NCBI RefSeq assembly: GCF_003574315.2 | Contig: NZ_AP025739.1 | Location: 2,356,001-2,420,000, forward strand | Direction: 5' to 3' | Length of the DNA stretch: 64,000 nucleotides | Source: Capsulimonas corticalis | GTDB taxonomy: Bacteria > Armatimonadota > Armatimonadia > Armatimonadales > Capsulimonadaceae | Shown: positions 25,322-34,662 of the stretch, piece by piece | Position numbering within the stretch: the first letter of the stretch is position 1 | Layout of the letters: each line of letters opens with the position of its first letter | The notes under the pieces: model-generated | Databases searched by the model: none | What the model saw: the letters and a program-made list of their open reading frames with translations, nothing else | What the model was told of the DNA's origin: nothing | Program-made: the position numbers and the translations under genes

Positions 25322-26514
25322 GCAATGCATTTCAAGAGCGGTCCGCCAGGGGGCGCAATCAAACTTTACGGGGAGTGCTGCTTGCGACGGCCTGTGTTTT
25401 TGTTGCGGGAGTGGCCCTGGCCTCCCGTCATGTGATTGGAGAGCGATTCTATCGGGCCGCGCTTTGGCAGTCCCATCATCAGAATTACTCACACGCTGAA
25501 GCGGATTTCCATACCGCGATGCGTTTTGACCCAAAAGACAGCAGGATCTTACGTGGATATGGTGTTATGCTCGCCCAGGAGAAGAAGACGCCACTGGCGA
25601 TGGCGGCGTTTCGTGAAGCTGTGCGTATCGATCCGGCCGATTACAAATCGCACTTTGATCTGGGCCTGAACCTGCTGAGTACGGGACAAACCGCCTCCGC
25701 GATTCCCGAGCTAGAAACCGCAATTCGAATTCATCCTGACTACGCACGCGCTTATCGTACGCTGGGGCTGGCGCTCGTCGCTGGCGGTGACAGGGAGGCT
25801 GCGAACGCGGCGTATCGCCATGCGATTCAAATCGCGCCGCGCGACCCTATCGCGCATGAATATTTGGGAAACAGTCTGGCGGCTGCGGGCAATATCAGCG
25901 CCGCGATTGAGGAAGAGCAGCAGGCCGTGCGTCTCGCTCCGGCGGACGCCCATGCTTATGTGTATCTGAGTGAAGCGCTCTTTGCAGATCATCAATACGA
26001 GCGCGCCGCTAACGAAGCGCAGGAAGCGGTCGCCGTTGATCCCCGGAACGCTCGCGCTCACTCCATCCTGGGGAAGAACCTCTTTATCCTGCATCGATGG
26101 GATCAAGCTGTCAATGAATGCTTAAGCGCCGAGCGCCTGGATCGCAATCTCGTATCGCCGCATATCAATCTCGCACTGATCTACTTTGCGCGTGAAGACT
26201 GGGATCACGCCCTGGTGGAGAATCAGGCTCTCGTACAGCTTCAGCCGTCTGACGCAAGAGCGCACGCCCGGTTCGGCGCGCTGCTGGCCCGCGCCGGCGA
26301 CCAGAAAGCCGCCGCCGCCGAGTGCGGCCAGGCGATGGCGATGGCGCCGCACGATCCCTCCGTTCTTAACAGTGAGGGCTATGTGCTGTTGATGTCGGGG
26401 CAAAAGGCGCTTGCCGTAAAGCAATGGAAAGCCGTCCTGCAGAGGGGCGATTCCGGGGCCGTCACTGAAGCGCGAAAATACCTCACACAGTATCAAAGCG
26501 ATCAAACCCTTTAG
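25318..26514 (+). CDS. Membrane-anchored TPR protein 2
   Basis: 398 residues, a paralogue of the upstream gene: basic start, one membrane helix (about 21-40; ACVFVAGVALASRHVIG), then about ten TPR units (AMAAFREAVRIDPADYKSHF, AIPELETAIRIHPDY). Both proteins end with a similar unit, YVLYKSGQKAHARQMW versus YVLLMSGQKALAVKQW, so they arose by tandem duplication. They probably act as a pair in the membrane. Confidence 0.85.
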   Translation: MSNAFQERSARGRNQTLRGVLLATACVFVAGVALASRHVIGERFYRAALWQSHHQNYSHAEADFHTAMRFDPKDSRILRGYGVMLAQEKKTPLAMAAFREAVRIDPADYKSHFDLGLNLLSTGQTASAIPELETAIRIHPDYARAYRTLGLALVAGGDREAANAAYRHAIQIAPRDPIAHEYLGNSLAAAGNISAAIEEEQQAVRLAPADAHAYVYLSEALFADHQYERAANEAQEAVAVDPRNARAHSILGKNLFILHRWDQAVNECLSAERLDRNLVSPHINLALIYFAREDWDHALVENQALVQLQPSDARAHARFGALLARAGDQKAAAAECGQAMAMAPHDPSVLNSEGYVLLMSGQKALAVKQWKAVLQRGDSGAVTEARKYLTQYQSDQTL

Positions 26515-26545
26515 CAGCCTCATCGGGCGCGCCGATAGTGGGAAT

Positions 26546-27481
26546 ATGATCATCCCCATCACCACGGACGACTACGACCAGCACTCTCAAGATTTTCGAC
26601 GCGCCGTTCGCGAGGTCTTCCCGATGCTCGCGATCAGCCCGGATTGGATGGAAGCCTTTCTCGCTCATTGGGAAGTAATGGGCGAGGGCCAAGCTGTGTT
26701 TCAAACACAGACTCGCAGCGGTCGGGCGTTCGGCCGCCGCACCGGGTGGAAGGTCCATCATTTGATCCCCTCGGACTGGCGCCGGCGATACGACATCCTC
26801 GCGGAGGCGCTCACGGAAATCCAGGCGGAGTTTCTGGCTTCGGAGGCCGATGAGCTCACGCTCGATATTCACGAAACCCTTCCCTCCCATACTCTGTACT
26901 TCGCGGGGCTGATGCCGGGACTGGGCTTCGAGATGGGATCCGGTGAGATCCTGTTGCAGGCGGGCGAGGATTTCCTGAGCCATGTTCGTCTGCCCGATTT
27001 ACCACCCGGAATCCGGGAAGTAAGGCTTGAGGACGCGCGCTTGTCCGATTACGCTTTACTCTATGCACGGGCGCACGCGGCGCGGATCCACCACCGTCCT
27101 TCGTTTTTTCGGGAGCAGAATTGGCGGGAGACGATCGTCGACGCCGCCGCGCACGACGATCTGCGCCGTACGTGGATTGGGCTGGAGGCCGAAGGCCAGA
27201 TCGTCGCGTCCTGCTACGGCGGCTGCCGCCCGGAGCGCTGGGGCGAGATCATGTCGGTGGAAGAGCTGGCCGTCCTGCCCGAGTTTTCCGGCCGGGGTCT
27301 CGGGCGATACACGCTGATCCGCTGCCTGCAAGAGCTTCAGCGCCACTACGGCGCGCCCGGCCGCGTTTTCCAAATCGGCACATGGCGTCACCTCGGCCCG
27401 CGCCCGATCCGCATGTATCTCGGCCTTGGCTTTCAAGTCACGCAGGCAAAAACATACGCCGCTTACCGGAGAAATCGATGA
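26546..27481 (+). CDS. GNAT-type N-acetyltransferase, two domains
   Basis: 311 residues. The C-terminal half shows the acetyl-CoA site: MSVEELAVLPEFSGRGLGRYTL, whose core EFSGRGLGRY is the R/Q-x-x-G-x-G/A loop, and MYLGLGFQ, the final strand motif. The N-terminal half looks like a degenerate second GNAT fold. The substrate is unknown. The start follows GGGAATATG. Its stop overlaps the next gene's start (ATGA at 27478), so both are likely translated together. Confidence 0.78.
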   Translation: MIIPITTDDYDQHSQDFRRAVREVFPMLAISPDWMEAFLAHWEVMGEGQAVFQTQTRSGRAFGRRTGWKVHHLIPSDWRRRYDILAEALTEIQAEFLASEADELTLDIHETLPSHTLYFAGLMPGLGFEMGSGEILLQAGEDFLSHVRLPDLPPGIREVRLEDARLSDYALLYARAHAARIHHRPSFFREQNWRETIVDAAAHDDLRRTWIGLEAEGQIVASCYGGCRPERWGEIMSVEELAVLPEFSGRGLGRYTLIRCLQELQRHYGAPGRVFQIGTWRHLGPRPIRMYLGLGFQVTQAKTYAAYRRNR

Positions 27482-28431
27482 CCCCCTTTTTATGGCGACC
27501 CGGCCATGGCCCGGACCCCCCCGCTCTGGAGCGTATGCAGGAAGCGTTCCCTAAACCGATGCGCCTGATGGGCGAGCCATGGTTCATGACGGAAAACCGC
27601 AAAATGTATCCGGAATTGATGACCACGCTTCCGAAAGATCTTTCGCCTCGTGACCTCATCAAGTATCTGGACGATATCACCAGTGGCGCAACCTCCTTTG
27701 GCTCGCTCGACGGTGAATGGGCTGAGTGGTTTCACTACTTGCTTCCACGCTCCATCCTGCGGCATCGCCTGCATGGCGTCTTTTCCGACGGGCTGGAGGA
27801 AGTGCTTATTACTGCGCTTGTCACGCAATATCCCGGCCATATCGATGGGAAATATCCTGGCTTTGACAGAGACATTCTGACAACGCTGGGGCAATGGATC
27901 ATGGCGCCCGACTTGTGGGAGGGAAGCAACATTCGTGTGGGCGCTTTCTTACATGAAATTCCCTACGAGAATTATCCATGGAAATGGTATGAAGCTAGCA
28001 GTGACCTATCGGCGACGCTGTTTTTCTGCTGGAAATATCTGTCGCCGCAGGAGATTGACGGCTGGCTGGAATCCGTCTTCGCTATCAAAGACGCTCACTG
28101 GTGCGCGCAGATTCTTGTCTGGCTACTGGGAGCGCAAAAGGTGCTTTCGGGGGAAATCACGCAGCCGGTTCAGTTTGAAGAGATTGAACCGAACATCGAC
28201 TGGTTTGGATCATTTTATTTGAAAGGACATTACGAAGGCGATCATCGGGACCCCGTCATTATTCCGTTTCTGCCGCAAGCGAACATCGACGCGTTTCAGA
28301 CAGCCCTGCGGAAACATGTCACGGAAGCGCTGTTCTTCGAGTGGCTGGACGCGATCGCCAAAGTCGATTATCTTCAAAGCGAACTCTCCACCCTGCCGGA
28401 TTCCTTCGCAGCGGCATATCTCATGCGCTGA
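27478..28431 (+). CDS. Hypothetical protein coupled to the acetyltransferase
   Basis: 317 residues, rich in Trp and aromatic residues (WFHYLLPRSI, YPWKWYEASSD, HWCAQILVWLLG); soluble, without a signal. The true start is ATG 27478; the frame stays open upstream only because it shadows the acetyltransferase gene. I do not recognise the family. Translational coupling suggests it may be a partner or substrate of the GNAT protein. Confidence 0.7.
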   Translation: MTPFLWRPGHGPDPPALERMQEAFPKPMRLMGEPWFMTENRKMYPELMTTLPKDLSPRDLIKYLDDITSGATSFGSLDGEWAEWFHYLLPRSILRHRLHGVFSDGLEEVLITALVTQYPGHIDGKYPGFDRDILTTLGQWIMAPDLWEGSNIRVGAFLHEIPYENYPWKWYEASSDLSATLFFCWKYLSPQEIDGWLESVFAIKDAHWCAQILVWLLGAQKVLSGEITQPVQFEEIEPNIDWFGSFYLKGHYEGDHRDPVIIPFLPQANIDAFQTALRKHVTEALFFEWLDAIAKVDYLQSELSTLPDSFAAAYLMR

Positions 28432-28492
28432 TATTTCCCCTGACGCCGTTCGTATTCTCGGAACCAATTTGCGTAAAACTCCGTTAACTATA

Positions 28493-28523
28493 TTGATAGT
28501 CCCACGCTCAAATGGGGTATCAT
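28493..28523. promoter_or_regulatory. Likely HspR (HAIR-like) operator and promoter of the dnaJ operon
   Basis: TTGA (28493) and TCAA (28508) are 11 bp apart, the spacing of the HAIR element CTTGAGT-N7-ACTCAAG bound by HspR; the inner bases differ. TTGATA itself can serve as a -35, with TATCAT (28518-28523) as -10 at a loose 19-bp spacing. The operator would then overlap the promoter, as expected for repression by the hspR product encoded in the operon. Confidence 0.5.
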
Positions 28524-28563
28524 ATCTACAGACAGATAACCTGCGGCAAGAGAAGGCATGAGC

Positions 28564-29697
28564 ATGGCGATCGATTATAAAGATTATTACAAAATTCTGG
28601 GCGTTCCGAAGACGGCGACGGACAAGGATATCAAGGCGGCTTATCGGAAGCTGGCGCGCCAGCACCATCCGGACGTGAACGCGGGCGACAAGAGCGCCGA
28701 GGACAAGTTCAAGGATGTGGGCGAGGCCTATGATGTCCTGGGCGACGCCGATAAGCGCGCGAAGTACGATCAGTTCGGCGACCAGTGGAAGGCGTACGGT
28801 TCGGGCGGGCCGACCGGCGGCGGAGGCGGCGCTTATCAGGGCGACGTCAACTTCGGCGGCTTTGGCGCGGGCGGCATCGACGACTTCCTGTCGTCGCTGT
28901 TCGGCGGCGCGGCGGGCGGGGGAGCCGCCGGCGGCTTCGGCGGCTTCAGCCAGCCTTCGGGACGGACACGGCAGACGCCGCGCCAGGTGCGCGAGGATGT
29001 CGAGTATCCCGTCGAGATCTCACTCGAAGAGGCGTTCGCGGGCACGACCAAGAGCTTCACGCTGAGCGTTCCCGACACGTGCGGACGCTGCGGCGGTTCG
29101 GGCGCGGTGAGTTCGGGCAAGAACAAGCCCTGCTCCATGTGCGCCGGTACGGGGAAGGTCAAGGGCAATCGCGGGCTGTTCGCCAATAATGTCTGCCCCC
29201 AGTGCGGCGGAACCGGACAGGAAGTGGAAGTCTGTCCGGAGTGCCACGGCGATGGAACCGTGATCAAGAAGCGCCGTTTGACCGACATCAAGATCCCGGC
29301 GGGCGTTCCGGACGGTCAGCGGATCCGATTGGCGGGGCAGGGGGCCAATGGCGGCGACCTGTATTTGAAGGTCATCGTGCGCGCGCATCCCCAGTATGAG
29401 CGTCAGGGGATCGACCTGTACACCGACTTCGTTGTGCCCTACACCGTGGCCGCCCTCGGCGGCGAGGCTCCGGTGGAGACGCTCTCGGGCCGCAAGGTGC
29501 TCAATGTCCCGGCGGGAACGCAGACCGGCCAGACGTTCCGCATGGGCGGCCTTGGGATGCCGGACATCAAGAAAAAGGGAACGTCGGGCGTGCTGTTTGC
29601 CCGGGCCAAGATCAGCGTGCCCAAGGAACTGAGCGTCCGCGAGCGCGATCTACTGACGGAGCTGGCGAAGATCCGCAAGGATTCGGTGAAGGCGTAA
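28564..29697 (+). CDS. dnaJ: Chaperone DnaJ, type I
   Basis: About 377 residues. The J domain has DYKDYYKILGV and the HPD motif (QHHPDVNAG). Next is a Gly/Phe-rich region, then four zinc motifs: CGRCGGSG, CSMCAGTG, CPQCGGTG and CPECHGDG. C-terminal substrate-binding domains follow. It stimulates DnaK ATPase and holds unfolded clients. ATG 28564 is preferred over 28558 because AGAAGG then lies 7 bp upstream. No dnaK or grpE is in the window, so this is a DnaJ/CbpA-type copy tied to hspR and clpC. Confidence 0.93.
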   Translation: MAIDYKDYYKILGVPKTATDKDIKAAYRKLARQHHPDVNAGDKSAEDKFKDVGEAYDVLGDADKRAKYDQFGDQWKAYGSGGPTGGGGGAYQGDVNFGGFGAGGIDDFLSSLFGGAAGGGAAGGFGGFSQPSGRTRQTPRQVREDVEYPVEISLEEAFAGTTKSFTLSVPDTCGRCGGSGAVSSGKNKPCSMCAGTGKVKGNRGLFANNVCPQCGGTGQEVEVCPECHGDGTVIKKRRLTDIKIPAGVPDGQRIRLAGQGANGGDLYLKVIVRAHPQYERQGIDLYTDFVVPYTVAALGGEAPVETLSGRKVLNVPAGTQTGQTFRMGGLGMPDIKKKGTSGVLFARAKISVPKELSVRERDLLTELAKIRKDSVKA

Positions 29698-29759
29698 GAT
29701 CGTGAGGCCGATGCCCGTGATGCGGAGCGCGCGGCCATCGATGGTGAGGAAGTGATGAA

Positions 29760-30137
29760 ATGGCGTTCGTAAAAGACCGAAATCAGCCTATCTATACGAT
29801 CAGCATCGCGGCGAAGCTGGTGCGGCCGATGGGCGGGCGAGGCGGCGACGATGTCAAGCCGATCCATGCGCAGACGCTGCGTATGTACGATCGGCTGGGG
29901 CTCGTCAAGCCGCAAAAAGTCGGGAAGAATCGATTCTATTCGGATCGGGATATTGAGCGACTACAGAAGATCCAGCACTTCACGCAGGACATCGGCATCA
30001 ATCTGGCCGGTGTGGCGTATATTTTCGCTCTGATGGACCAGGTCCAGCAGGCGGGGGCGGGCGCGGAGGCGATGGAGACCATGCTGCGCGACGCCGAGGA
30101 GACGCTGCGGGAGTGGATCAATAACGGGGAGGAATGA
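29760..30137 (+). CDS. hspR: MerR-family heat-shock repressor HspR
   Basis: 125 residues. PIYTISIAAKLV and HAQTLRMYDRLGLVKP form the MerR-type winged helix, with RFYSDRDIERLQ completing it, then QDIGINLAGVAYIF and a short coiled coil. The HxQTLRxYxRxGLxxP pattern is characteristic of HspR. HspR represses chaperone and Clp genes and commonly uses DnaK as co-repressor. GAGGAAG precedes the start. Position between dnaJ and clpC supports autoregulation of the operon. Confidence 0.88.
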   Translation: MAFVKDRNQPIYTISIAAKLVRPMGGRGGDDVKPIHAQTLRMYDRLGLVKPQKVGKNRFYSDRDIERLQKIQHFTQDIGINLAGVAYIFALMDQVQQAGAGAEAMETMLRDAEETLREWINNGEE

Positions 30138-30142
30138 AACCC

Positions 30143-32596
30143 ATGTTTGAAAAATTCACGGAACGCGCGCGGGAGCTGGTCCAGCTGGCCCAGGACATCC
30201 TGACGCGCTACAAGCACACGCAACTCGATACCGAGCACCTGCTGCTGGCGATGCTCGAACAAAACGACGGGCTGGTCACGCAGGTGATCCGGCAGCTGGG
30301 CGCGGAGCCGCGCGAGCTAATCCGGGCGACCGAGAACGCCCTGGCGCGCGCCCCGAAGGTGCAGTACAACGATCCATCGGCGCAGATCTATATCACGCCG
30401 CGCATCAAGCGCGTCTTCGACCTCGCATCCGAGGAAGCGCAGCGATTGCAGGATACGCACATCGGCGTCGAGCATCTGCTGCTAGGGCTGATCAAGGAGG
30501 GCGAGGGCGGCGCGGCGCGCATTCTGGCTCAGTTCGCCATCGACGAAGAAAAGACCTATAAGGCGCTGCAATCCATCCGGGGCACCAATCGGGTCACCGA
30601 CGAGAAGCCTGAAGAGAAGTATAAAGTTCTGGAGCGCTTCTCTCGCGATTTGACGCAGCTGGCGCGGGAAGACAAGATCGATCCGGTCATTGGGCGCGAT
30701 GAAGAGATCAAGCGCACGATCCAAATTCTGTCCCGCCGCACCAAGAATAACCCGGTGCTGATCGGCGAGCCGGGCGTTGGCAAAACGGCGATCGCCGAGG
30801 GTCTCGCCCGCAAGATGGCGAAGAACGACGTGCCGGAGAACCTGCGGGATCGCCGCCTGCTCGCGCTCGATATGGGCGCGCTGGTCGCCGGCTCCAAGTT
30901 CCGGGGCGAGTTCGAGGAGCGCCTCAAGGGCGTCATGGACGAGGTTCGCAAGGCCGCCGGTTCGATCGTGCTGTTCATCGACGAGCTGCACACCGTGGTC
31001 GGCGCCGGCGCGGCCGAGGGGGCGATGGACGCGAGCAATATGCTCAAGCCCGCGCTCGCTCGCGGCGAATTGCAGTGCATCGGCGCGACGACGCTCGACG
31101 AGTATCGCAAGAACATCGAAAAGGACCCGGCTCTGGAGCGGCGCTTCCAGCCCATCGTGGTCGGCGAGCCGTCCGTGGAGGACACCATCACAATCCTGAC
31201 CGGTCTGCGCGACAAGTACGAGGCGCACCACAAGGTCAAGATCGACGACAGCGCTTTGGTGGCGGCGGCCGAGCTTTCGAGCCGCTATATCACCGATCGG
31301 TTCCTGCCGGACAAGGCGATCGACCTGATCGACGAAGCTGCGTCCAAGATCCGCATCGAGAAGTCGTCGATGCCGCCGGAGATCATCGAAAAAGAAGAGC
31401 GGCTGGGCCAGCTGCTCCACGAAGGCCGCGCGGCGGCCGACGCCCGCGACTACGAGCGGGCGGCGCGCCTGCGCGATGAAGAGGTCGCCCTGCGCGCCGA
31501 GTTCACAAAGGAGCGCGACGCCTGGTTCGCTCAGTCGGGCATGAACAGCGTCGTGGACGAGCAGGACATCGCCGAGCTGATCGCCAAGGCCACCGGCATC
31601 CCGGTCTCCCGGATGTTCCAGGAGGAGGCCGAAAAGCTGCTCGCGATGGAATCCAAGCTGCATGAGCGCGTCATCGGGCAGCAGGTCGCCATCGAAGCGG
31701 TTTCCGAGGCGATTCGGCGCGCCCGCGCCGGACTCAAAGATCCGCAGCGTCCGATCGGCTCGTTCCTGTTCCTGGGACCGACCGGCGTCGGCAAAACCGA
31801 GCTCGCCCGCGCGCTCGCGCAGTTCCTGTTCGACGATCAGGACGCCATCCTGCGCATCGACATGTCCGAGTACATGGAGAAGCACAGCGTCGCTCGCCTG
31901 ATCGGCGCGCCGCCGGGATATGTCGGCTACGATGAAGGCGGACAGCTCACCGAAGCCGTGCGCCGCCGCCCGTATCGCGTGGTGCTTTTGGACGAGATCG
32001 AGAAGGCGCATCCCGACGTCTTCAACATCCTGCTCCAGCTGCTCGACGCCGGCCGCCTGACCGACAGCACCGGCCGCGTCGTCGACTTCAAGAATACCGT
32101 GGTGATCATGACGAGCAACATCGGCAGCCACCATATTGAGGCGATTCCGACCGGGGCGACCCAGATCGAGATCGACGATCAGTACGAGCGGATGAAGGAC
32201 AAAGTCACGATGGAGCTGCGCAATCACTTCCGTCCCGAGCTCCTGAACCGAATCGACGAGATCATCGTGTTCCACGCGCTGAACAAAGAGCAGATCACCA
32301 GCATTGTGGACCTGCTGCTCCAGGGCACCGAGCGCCAGCTCAGCGCCCGCAAGCTGCACCTGGAAGTGACCGACGCCGCCAAAGAGCTCATCGCCAACGT
32401 CGGCTTCGACCCACTCTACGGCGCCCGTCCGCTCAAACGCACGATCCAGAGGATGGTGGAAAACCCCATCTCCTCCGGCATCCTCCGCCGCGAGTTCACC
32501 GACGGCGACACCATCATCGTCGACAGCGACGGCGACAAGATCGTGACGAGGCTTAAAGTCCCGACCATCGGGGGGCGCGAGACGGCTAGCGTTTAA
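30143..32596 (+). CDS. clpC: ATP-dependent Clp protease ATPase subunit ClpC
   Basis: About 817 residues. Order: two Clp N-repeats ([30 protein letters not shown]), AAA1 ([15 protein letters not shown]), a short middle region with a UVR-like motif ([16 protein letters not shown]), AAA2 ([15 protein letters not shown]) and the C-terminal D2-small domain ([15 protein letters not shown]). The middle domain is too short for ClpB, and the UVR motif points to ClpC, which feeds substrates to ClpP. ATG 30143 (MFEKF) is the family start, with GGGGAGG 10 bp upstream; an upstream ATG 30134 overlaps hspR. Confidence 0.92.
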   Translation: MFEKFTERARELVQLAQDILTRYKHTQLDTEHLLLAMLEQNDGLVTQVIRQLGAEPRELIRATENALARAPKVQYNDPSAQIYITPRIKRVFDLASEEAQRLQDTHIGVEHLLLGLIKEGEGGAARILAQFAIDEEKTYKALQSIRGTNRVTDEKPEEKYKVLERFSRDLTQLAREDKIDPVIGRDEEIKRTIQILSRRTKNNPVLIGEPGVGKTAIAEGLARKMAKNDVPENLRDRRLLALDMGALVAGSKFRGEFEERLKGVMDEVRKAAGSIVLFIDELHTVVGAGAAEGAMDASNMLKPALARGELQCIGATTLDEYRKNIEKDPALERRFQPIVVGEPSVEDTITILTGLRDKYEAHHKVKIDDSALVAAAELSSRYITDRFLPDKAIDLIDEAASKIRIEKSSMPPEIIEKEERLGQLLHEGRAAADARDYERAARLRDEEVALRAEFTKERDAWFAQSGMNSVVDEQDIAELIAKATGIPVSRMFQEEAEKLLAMESKLHERVIGQQVAIEAVSEAIRRARAGLKDPQRPIGSFLFLGPTGVGKTELARALAQFLFDDQDAILRIDMSEYMEKHSVARLIGAPPGYVGYDEGGQLTEAVRRRPYRVVLLDEIEKAHPDVFNILLQLLDAGRLTDSTGRVVDFKNTVVIMTSNIGSHHIEAIPTGATQIEIDDQYERMKDKVTMELRNHFRPELLNRIDEIIVFHALNKEQITSIVDLLLQGTERQLSARKLHLEVTDAAKELIANVGFDPLYGARPLKRTIQRMVENPISSGILRREFTDGDTIIVDSDGDKIVTRLKVPTIGGRETASV

Positions 32597-32610
32597 TTAC
32601 GGGGAGTGGA

Positions 32611-32650
32611 AACGCCTGCGTCTGTAAATTTACAGACGTGGGCGTTTTTT
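32611..32650 (+). terminator. Terminator of the dnaJ-hspR-clpC operon
   Basis: AACGCC and GGCGTT bracket a perfect inner stem CGTCTGTAAA/TTTACAGACG; T6 follows. Confidence 0.9.
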
Positions 32651-32766
32651 CTTTTCCGGGTTTTGCTACGTCGCGCGAGTGCCGTTGTGAGATGAAAAAT
32701 CCGTTGTACAATAGTAAGCGTGTTGGCGTAGAGATTGTCGAGCGGCGTGGTAAAGAAGGGAAACTC

Positions 32767-33825
32767 ATGGAGTTCGTAAACCGTTTTTTAGGATTGGTCG
32801 CCGGATGGAATGAAGGTATGAGCCGAAGTCGGATCAACTTCGTTCCGATCAACTGGATCATGATGATTGTTTTGGCGACCGTATTCGTGGGATCTCTCAC
32901 CTCGATTCAGAAAGGGATGACCATGAACCACACGCCGATCCAGACGAGTGTCCAGGCGCTCATCACCGATCCCAGCCTGATGGGGAAGTATGTCACGGTC
33001 ACGGGGGAGCTGAAGCCGGATATCGCTTACCAGTACGGCAACAAGAAGTCGGATGGGAGTTTTGATGTCGACGATACTTGGATGCTGATGGTCACTCCCC
33101 AAACGGTCAACGGGATCTTCGTCAAGGTTCCCAACGCCGATTTTGACGATAAGAAGCCCCGGCAGGTCCTGGTGACTGGAACCTGGGAGTCCATGGACAG
33201 CAATCTCGAGTCGGAGGTCGACAAGGAAAACTTTAAAGCCGACGGTCTCAATGTTAATGTGGTCAATGTGCTGAACGCCGGCGCCGCGCCGCCGCAGCCG
33301 GGAATATGGGTGTTGGTGATGGCGGTCAGCGGCGTACTGCTCGCGGCGTTCATCGTGACGTTTTTGCGCCAGTACGTGATTTTTCAGGCTCAGCCGGCAT
33401 CTGGGTTCTCCTCCTCGAACGTATCACCGGCGGCTCCACCGAGCGTCATCCGTGTGACTGGGGAGTTTGCGATCGAAATGCGTGACCGCAAGCGGTTTTT
33501 GAACGTGCCGACCAATCCCACGACTCTAGAGAACGGCCACTTGGCGCTGCTGTCGAACATCGATGCATCCTCGCGGTTTTTTGGCGTGAAAACAAACAAC
33601 CGATCCGGCGTTTGGCTCGTCGCTATTGTCCCTGCCAGCATCCAAAACGTGACTCGTGGTTCGTTCTATCTGGGCGGTCGCAGTTTTCCCGCGATCCGTT
33701 TCCGTTATGAGGACGGCGTTAATAGCAGTCGGAAAACCGTTGTTCTCAGTCTGCCGACTATCGGCGAACGCGAAGCCGTCCTCACGGAGCTTGAAAGAAT
33801 GACGGCTCCCGCCGTCGCGTTATGA
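32767..33825 (+). CDS. Membrane protein of unknown function, two transmembrane helices
   Basis: About 352 residues. Helices lie near residues 28-46 (NWIMMIVLATVFVGSL) and about 178-198 (WVLVMAVSGVLLAAFIVTF), with a roughly 130-residue extracytoplasmic domain between and a cytoplasmic C-terminal domain. The outer part contains YVTVTGELKPD and VLVTGTWES, reminiscent of an OB-like fold. The start is ATG 32767 after AGAAGGGAA. No family is assigned. Confidence 0.7.
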   Translation: MEFVNRFLGLVAGWNEGMSRSRINFVPINWIMMIVLATVFVGSLTSIQKGMTMNHTPIQTSVQALITDPSLMGKYVTVTGELKPDIAYQYGNKKSDGSFDVDDTWMLMVTPQTVNGIFVKVPNADFDDKKPRQVLVTGTWESMDSNLESEVDKENFKADGLNVNVVNVLNAGAAPPQPGIWVLVMAVSGVLLAAFIVTFLRQYVIFQAQPASGFSSSNVSPAAPPSVIRVTGEFAIEMRDRKRFLNVPTNPTTLENGHLALLSNIDASSRFFGVKTNNRSGVWLVAIVPASIQNVTRGSFYLGGRSFPAIRFRYEDGVNSSRKTVVLSLPTIGEREAVLTELERMTAPAVAL

Positions 33826-33960
33826 TCGTGTCAGGGAATTTTCAAGTGGGAGCTGTGGTGTCGATCTTTTGCCGGGTCTCTTCCTGGAACGCCGTTGCAA
33901 ATATTGATATATTAGATTGGCGGCAGAACTTTTAGTTTTGCCTGCTGGTACAATTGGATA

Positions 33961-34449
33961 ATGCAATGCAATCGATGTGGATGTCCGCTGCACGTGGGAG
34001 CGACTCTCTGCCGCAATTGTGGAAACCGCTTTCCGCCGGTCCCGGCGTATCAGGCGCCGCGAGCGAAATCTAAGGCTCTTACGGTCATTATCCCGATTGT
34101 GATCGTCGTAGCTGTAGTTGTGACTTTCTTCGTGTATGTTCTGTCTGTCGCGGCATCACTGCCAACATACAATCCTGCGAAGATGAAGTCCGGCATGGCG
34201 GCGATCAAGACAGCGTACGCTGCACAAGGGATTCAGGTTGTTTGGCCCTACCGTCAGAATGGCGTCAGGGTGAAGCAGGTCATTCCCGCTGGTTACACCG
34301 ATCAGCAGGCTCATGACGTCAAAATGAAGCTGAGCGATGATTACGAACGTGTAAGGCAAGATGCGGGAGCCGGGCAAGGCGGAAATATCTATCAGTTCGA
34401 CGATGCCGGCAGACCGCGTGGCGATATGATTATGGATCAGGAACCTTGA
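33961..34449 (+). CDS. Zinc-ribbon membrane protein
   Basis: 162 residues. The first 23 form a zinc ribbon, CNRCGCPL...CRNCGNRF (two CxxC pairs). A Pro/Ala linker, one strong membrane helix (about 45-66) and an extracytoplasmic C-terminal domain follow. This zinc_ribbon-TM layout is common in small bacterial proteins of unknown role. A strong terminator follows 10 bp after the stop. Confidence 0.72.
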   Translation: MQCNRCGCPLHVGATLCRNCGNRFPPVPAYQAPRAKSKALTVIIPIVIVVAVVVTFFVYVLSVAASLPTYNPAKMKSGMAAIKTAYAAQGIQVVWPYRQNGVRVKQVIPAGYTDQQAHDVKMKLSDDYERVRQDAGAGQGGNIYQFDDAGRPRGDMIMDQEP

Positions 34450-34456
34450 TATGGTG

Positions 34457-34495
34457 AACGCCGGCGGCCTTTGATTTGGCCGCCGGCGTTTTTTT
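34457..34495 (+). terminator. Strong terminator, copy 1 of a repeated 34-bp palindrome
   Basis: CGCCGGCGGCC and GGCCGCCGGCG form an 11-bp stem around TTTGATTT, followed by T7. A copy in inverse orientation with two mismatches lies at 44237-44270, after the GH3 gene, so the pair brackets the mannan-type locus. Confidence 0.93.
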
Positions 34496-34580
34496 GCTTT
34501 CTGAATTCTGCCCGTGGCCCGCGAGCATTCCATCAATATGATATTAAGGGCGGCGTTCCCGGTAGCATTATTTCCGAACA

Positions 34581-34599
34581 TTTGGTATGATGTACCAAA
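34581..34599. promoter_or_regulatory. Perfect operator TTTGGTA-N5-TACCAAA before the regulator gene
   Basis: A 7-bp perfect inverted repeat with 5-bp spacer, 64 bp before the regulator start. The same operator occurs at 40450 before the decayed regulator copy, and TACCAAA half sites lie just upstream of both downstream pilin-gene promoters. The likely ligand is the adjacent GntR/LacI-type protein. Confidence 0.72.
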
Positions 34600-34662
34600 A
34601 TATGTGTCCATTTGACTTTGCCTGCCGGTCTGGTCAAATCGGTCACGTACGGGGCTTAACAT

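Noticed and set aside
27121-27477. Upstream extension of the hypothetical gene at 27478
   Set aside because: It runs in another frame through the acetyltransferase gene. ATG 27478 overlapping the previous stop is the natural start.
30143-32596. clpB instead of clpC
   Set aside because: The middle domain is short and carries a UVR-like motif; ClpB has a coiled-coil M-domain of more than 100 residues.
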